Assembly (NCBI GenBank): GCA_001603415.1
Contig: LUYY01000019.1
Span: 1-17,694 of the forward strand
From: Bacteroidales bacterium Bact_07
GTDB lineage: Bacteria; Bacteroidota; Bacteroidia; Bacteroidales; Tenuifilaceae
Direction of reading: 5' to 3'
DNA length: 17,694 nt
Under the pieces are notes generated by a model, which made no database searches, was not told the DNA's origin, and saw only the letters and a program-made list of their open reading frames with translations. The position numbers and the translations under genes are program-made. Positions 14,884 through 17,694 of this stretch are shown here, piece by piece. Every line of letters starts with the position of its first letter. Position 1 is the first letter of the stretch.

Positions 14884-16709
14884 GAAAACACTTAGCCTTC
14901 AGCTTAAGGTATTTTGTTTTTTGGATTATACTATTTGCCGCCTACCGGATAGCCTTCATCATTTACCAATTTGAAAACCTTACAACGTTAAGGTTTAACG
15001 AGTTGGTAAATATTTTAATACGAGGCGCTTGGATGGATGCGTCACTTACAGGTTATTTACTTTTGCTAACATTTCTCCTACAGGCCATCCTTTTTTTCGT
15101 TTCACCAAAGGCACTAAGCAAACTGTTTAGTGCCATCACACTAATATTCTTATTCATAGTAAACATTGTGGTAATAAGCGATATGGAACTTTACCGCAAT
15201 TGGGGGTTCCGTATCGATGCCACGCCCCTACTTTACCTTAAAACACCCAAAGAGGCCATGGCATCGGTTAAAACACCAATGCTAATACTTTTCGTTGTAT
15301 TACTTGCAGCAATTACCTACCTAACTCACCTTGCATACCGGAAATGGGTAGCAAAAGGGGTTGAGCAAGCCAAACCGCTTAAATGGTGGCATAGCCCCAT
15401 CATGCTTTTCATAGCGGCAACCATGATAATCCCAATCCGTGGTGGGTTTGGGATTGCGCCCATGAACCCTGGGAAGGTTTACTTTAGCCAGAATAACTTT
15501 TGCAACCATGCAGCACTCAACCCTGTTTGGAATATGATGTACTCCGTAAGCAAAAGCAGCACCATGAATAAAACATACATGGTTGAAATTGATAAAGACA
15601 TAGCCCACCAGCGCTTTGCTAACCTCATGCATACCGATAGCACAATCCATGTTCTAAATATCAACAAGCCCAATATAGTTATCATTTTACTGGAAAGTTT
15701 TGGCGCAAAGCTGGTTGGTTCACTCGGAGGACTCCCCAACGTTACCCCAAACCTAAACCGTTTAGCAACCGAAGGCATACTGTTTACCCGCGCAACTGCC
15801 AGTGGCGATAGAAGCGATAAAGGTATTATAGCGGTATTAGCAGGTTTTCCAGCTCAGCCCACCCAATCGGTAATTAAATACCCTACAAAATCGCATAAGT
15901 TGGCCACCATTAGCGAAACGCTTTACGAGCAAGGCTATAATACGGCCTTTTACTATGGCGGCGACCCCGATTTTGCCAATATCCGCTCGTTTCTTTACCA
16001 TGCTAAATTTCAAAAGTTGATAACCCAGGATGACTTCCCAAAGAATTACCGTAACTCCAAATGGGGCGTTCACGACGAACATGTGTTTAACTACTTGCTA
16101 AACGATATCGATTCGGCAAAAGCACCATTCTTTAAAATGTTTTTCACCCTCAGCAGTCACGAACCCTTTGAAATTCCTGCTAAACCCAAATTCAAAGGCA
16201 AAAGTGAAGTAGAGCAATTTCTTAGCTCGGCCTACTATACCGATAGTTGTCTTGGTGACTTTATGGCTAAAGCCCAACAAAGGGAGTGGTTCAAGAACAC
16301 CTTATTCATTCTAATTGCCGATCACGGCCATCGACAACCGGCAAACTACCCTAATTATGAACCATTAAAATATGGTATTCCCATGATATGGCTAGGTGGC
16401 GCCGTTAAACAACCCATGGTTGTAAACACCACCTGTTCACAAACCGATTTAGCTGCAACGCTTTTGGCTCAGCTAAATTTATCTCATAGCCAATTTACCC
16501 TATCAAAAAATATTCTTTCGGATAAGGTCATGCCATTCGCCTACTTTGCATTCAACGAGGGTTTTGGCTATGTAAACCAAACCGACACTATTGTGTACGA
16601 TCTTGTAGGGAAAAAATACATCAAACAAGCCGGGCAAAATATTCCAGAAACCAAAAACGATGCCTGGGCTTTCTTCAATGCGTACCAGGAAGTATTTAAT
16701 GGTCTATAG
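14880..16709 (+). CDS. LtaS-like membrane phosphoglycerol-transferase-type sulfatase-fold protein
   Basis: This 609-residue alkaline-phosphatase-superfamily protein has five transmembrane helices (about 11-30, 54-75, 83-101, 131-151, 172-188), as in lipoteichoic acid synthases, then a periplasmic catalytic domain. Motifs are NIVIILLESFGA (265-276, metal-binding Glu272), the nucleophile region SGDRSDKG (308-315, Ser312 where Thr is usual), TLSSHEPF (423-430, His427) and LIADHGHRQP (478-487, Asp481/His482). No CxPxR sulfatase signature is present, so it is not an arylsulfatase. Family members transfer phosphoglycerol or phosphoethanolamine head groups. This genome appears Gram-negative, so the target may be a periplasmic glycan or lipid rather than teichoic acid. 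I start at 14880 rather than the in-frame ATG at 14820, which would overlap the divergent gene's start codon and precede the promoter box. Confidence 0.92.
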   Translation: MRKHLAFSLRYFVFWIILFAAYRIAFIIYQFENLTTLRFNELVNILIRGAWMDASLTGYLLLLTFLLQAILFFVSPKALSKLFSAITLIFLFIVNIVVISDMELYRNWGFRIDATPLLYLKTPKEAMASVKTPMLILFVVLLAAITYLTHLAYRKWVAKGVEQAKPLKWWHSPIMLFIAATMIIPIRGGFGIAPMNPGKVYFSQNNFCNHAALNPVWNMMYSVSKSSTMNKTYMVEIDKDIAHQRFANLMHTDSTIHVLNINKPNIVIILLESFGAKLVGSLGGLPNVTPNLNRLATEGILFTRATASGDRSDKGIIAVLAGFPAQPTQSVIKYPTKSHKLATISETLYEQGYNTAFYYGGDPDFANIRSFLYHAKFQKLITQDDFPKNYRNSKWGVHDEHVFNYLLNDIDSAKAPFFKMFFTLSSHEPFEIPAKPKFKGKSEVEQFLSSAYYTDSCLGDFMAKAQQREWFKNTLFILIADHGHRQPANYPNYEPLKYGIPMIWLGGAVKQPMVVNTTCSQTDLAATLLAQLNLSHSQFTLSKNILSDKVMPFAYFAFNEGFGYVNQTDTIVYDLVGKKYIKQAGQNIPETKNDAWAFFNAYQEVFNGL

Positions 16710-16720
16710 AGGAATCAAAT

Positions 16721-16757
16721 AGAAAAAGAAAGAAGCCAGACCGTTGGGTCTGGCTTC
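16721..16757 (-). terminator. intrinsic terminator of the greA-HIT operon
   Basis: Arms GAAGCCAGACC (16732-16742) and GGTCTGGCTTC (16747-16757) form a perfect 11-bp, GC-rich stem with a four-base loop. On the minus strand it is followed by TTTCTTTTTC, a good U-tract, and starts 22 bases after the HIT stop. On the plus strand it lies 22 bases after the LtaS-like stop but is followed by GGGTATTA, so termination that way should be weaker. Confidence 0.85.
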
Positions 16758-16778
16758 GGGTATTACTTGTCAATCTAT

Positions 16779-17174
16779 CTATTTAAACTCAGCGGAAATA
16801 CGCTTAGCAAGTTCGTCAAACTCTTCGGGGGTAAGTTTAAGTTTCGGTTTGTGAAAATCGATATCGGACTCCTTATTCAAGGGCACCAGGTGAATATGGG
16901 CATGGGGAACTTCAAGCCCAAGAACAGCAACGCCAATTCGCTTGCAGGGCACAACCTTTTCGATTGCTTTAGCCACACGTTGGGCAAAAAGGGTAAGCCC
17001 GGCAAGGGTTTCGGGATCAAGATCGAAAAGGTAATCAACCTCAACCTTGGGAATTACCAGGGTATGGCCTTTGGCCAGAGGATTGATATCGAGGAATGCA
17101 TAAAATCTATCATCCTCAGCAACCTTATACGATGGAATTTCGCCATTTACTATCCGGCTGAAAATTGTAGCCAT
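16779..17174 (-). CDS. HIT-family nucleotide-binding hydrolase (HinT-like)
   Basis: This 131-residue protein has the normal length for the Hint branch. The N-terminal segment TIFSRIVNGEIPSYKV (3-18) and LDINPLAKGHTLVIPK (28-43) are typical. The histidine triad is PHAHIHLVPL (90-99), with His91, His93 and His95; the middle histidine is the expected nucleophile. The family hydrolyses nucleoside phosphoramidates and adenylates in the cytosol. The gene follows greA with an 11-base gap on the same strand, a pairing consistent with one transcript that ends at the hairpin 22 bases beyond the stop codon. Function is confident at family level; the physiological substrate is not known from sequence. 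Confidence 0.95.
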   Translation of the reverse strand: MATIFSRIVNGEIPSYKVAEDDRFYAFLDINPLAKGHTLVIPKVEVDYLFDLDPETLAGLTLFAQRVAKAIEKVVPCKRIGVAVLGLEVPHAHIHLVPLNKESDIDFHKPKLKLTPEEFDELAKRISAEFK

Positions 17175-17185
17175 AACGGAATGAT

Positions 17186-17659
17186 TTAGAGTGATATTCC
17201 TAAAATCTCGAATTGCATTAAACCCGATGGCACCTGAACATCAACCACATCGCCAACCTTTTTGCCAATAAGTGCTTTAGCAATGGGAGTATTGATGGAA
17301 AGTTTGTTTTCCTTAATGTTCGCTTCGGACTCAGCCACTAGGGTGTACTCAACCACTGCATTGGTTTTGAGGTTTTTGAGCTTTACCTTGTTCAGGATCT
17401 GAACCTGGTCGGTATCAATCTTTGACTCATCAATAATGCGAGCATTGGCAATCAAATCCTCAAGCTTTGAGATTCGCAGCTCAAGCATACCTTGAGCTTC
17501 CTTAGCGGCATCGTATTCGGCATTTTCCGAAAGGTCGCCCTTGTCGCGCGCTTCGGCAATCATCCTTGAAATTGCTGGGCGCTCAACGGTTTTAAGGTGC
17601 TCAAGTTCCTTACGTAACTTCTGGAGCCCTTCCTCTGTTAAATAGGTTGTTTTACTCAT
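17186..17659 (-). CDS. greA: transcript cleavage/elongation factor GreA
   Basis: The protein has 157 residues, the standard GreA length. Residues 1-75 form the antiparallel coiled coil that enters the RNA polymerase secondary channel, with the tip motif KGDLSENAEYDAAKE (40-54); Asp42 and Glu45 correspond to the acidic tip residues that hold the catalytic Mg ion. The C-terminal FKBP-like domain (about 82-157) includes INTPIAKALIGKKVGD (122-137). GreA rescues backtracked polymerase by stimulating RNA cleavage. The start is supported by a strong Shine-Dalgarno, AGGAGGT, three bases before the ATG. It heads an operon with the HIT gene. Confidence 0.97.
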   Translation of the reverse strand: MSKTTYLTEEGLQKLRKELEHLKTVERPAISRMIAEARDKGDLSENAEYDAAKEAQGMLELRISKLEDLIANARIIDESKIDTDQVQILNKVKLKNLKTNAVVEYTLVAESEANIKENKLSINTPIAKALIGKKVGDVVDVQVPSGLMQFEILGISL

Positions 17660-17662
17660 TTT

Positions 17663-17669
17663 ACCTCCT
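17663..17669 (-). promoter_or_regulatory. strong Shine-Dalgarno of greA
   Basis: On the minus strand AGGAGGT lies three bases before the ATG (17659). It is a near-full match to the anti-SD. The other starts in the window have at best short purine stretches such as AAAGGA. Confidence 0.75.
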
Positions 17670-17674
17670 AAATA

Positions 17675-17694
17675 TGAAATAAAAAAGAATCCCG
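17675..17694 (-). terminator. possible 3' half of a terminator of the gene upstream of greA
   Basis: Reading the minus strand from the window edge, CGGGATTC runs directly into TTTTTTATTTC. This looks like the right arm and U-tract of an intrinsic terminator whose left arm would lie just outside the window. Only half is visible, so this is tentative. Confidence 0.3.

Noticed and set aside
14880..16709. Arylsulfatase annotation for the sulfatase-fold protein
   Set aside because: The CxPxR or SxPxR formylglycine signature is absent, and the five N-terminal helices match LtaS-type transferases.
16767..17189. 140-codon open frame opposite the HIT gene
   Set aside because: It is antisense to the histidine-triad protein and begins right after the terminator hairpin; it shows no protein family features.
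1..17694. Mobile elements, CRISPR arrays, toxin-antitoxin pairs, phage genes, tRNAs
   Set aside because: I found no transposase, integrase, spaced direct repeats, tRNA-like folds or paired small toxin/antitoxin genes, and all gaps between genes are under 200 bases.

Overview
The window looks like a chromosomal segment from a member of the Bacteroidota, probably Bacteroidales-like. The pointers are the moderate-to-low GC content, several TAnnTTTG-type -7 promoter boxes, very short A/T-rich leaders with mostly weak Shine-Dalgarno sequences, and family types common in that phylum: a TPR-SpoIIE phosphatase, an M64 peptidase, a Bacteroidota-style FecCD/BtuF cassette and an LtaS-like sulfatase in an apparently Gram-negative genome. 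I see no mobile elements, CRISPR arrays, tRNA or rRNA genes. Fourteen protein-coding genes are supported. No intergenic gap exceeds 200 bases.

Layout. (1) 66-1214: a membrane-anchored protein I do not recognise. (2) 1299-2898, plus strand: a class IV PLP aminotransferase overlapping a nitrilase-family omega-amidase, a probable glutamine-dependent transamination pair. (3) 2893-6425, minus strand: a four-gene ABC importer operon transcribed as binding lipoprotein, DsrE-family protein, FecCD permease, then ATPase with a C-terminal extension. The likely cargo is an iron chelate, haem or cobalamin; the sequence does not decide which. (4) 6622-10818, plus strand: a soluble hybrid histidine kinase (GAF, HisKA, HATPase, receiver), then a secreted-TPR, single-membrane-pass SpoIIE/PP2C phosphatase. 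(5) 10811-14821, minus strand: an exported isoaspartyl peptidase/asparaginase, then a tightly overlapping trio of a two-helix membrane protein, a DSD1-like fold-III PLP enzyme and a secreted M64 metallopeptidase. (6) 14880-16709, plus strand: a five-helix LtaS-like alkaline-phosphatase-superfamily transferase. (7) 16779-17659, minus strand: greA followed by a HIT-family protein, ending in a strong hairpin terminator.

How the genes fit together. The aminotransferase and omega-amidase probably work in sequence: the amidase would pull a glutamine-driven transamination forward by hydrolysing the 2-oxoglutaramate by-product. The ABC cassette is a complete import system apart from an outer-membrane receptor, which is not in the window. 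The kinase and phosphatase adjoin but no shared pathway is proven. The minus-strand block combines an endopeptidase, an isoaspartyl peptidase and a D-amino-acid-type PLP enzyme, which suggests turnover of aged or racemised peptides; that link is inference.

Most of the content is recognisable housekeeping or accessory metabolism. The items most worth a second look are the DsrE-family protein inside the importer operon, the extension and altered Q-loop of its ATPase, the isoAsp/D-amino-acid cluster with a palindromic candidate operator, and several compact regulatory arrangements: promoter box overlapping a terminator-like hairpin, shared stop-codon palindrome, and inverted repeat across a start codon. 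I found no clear evidence of an entirely new system.
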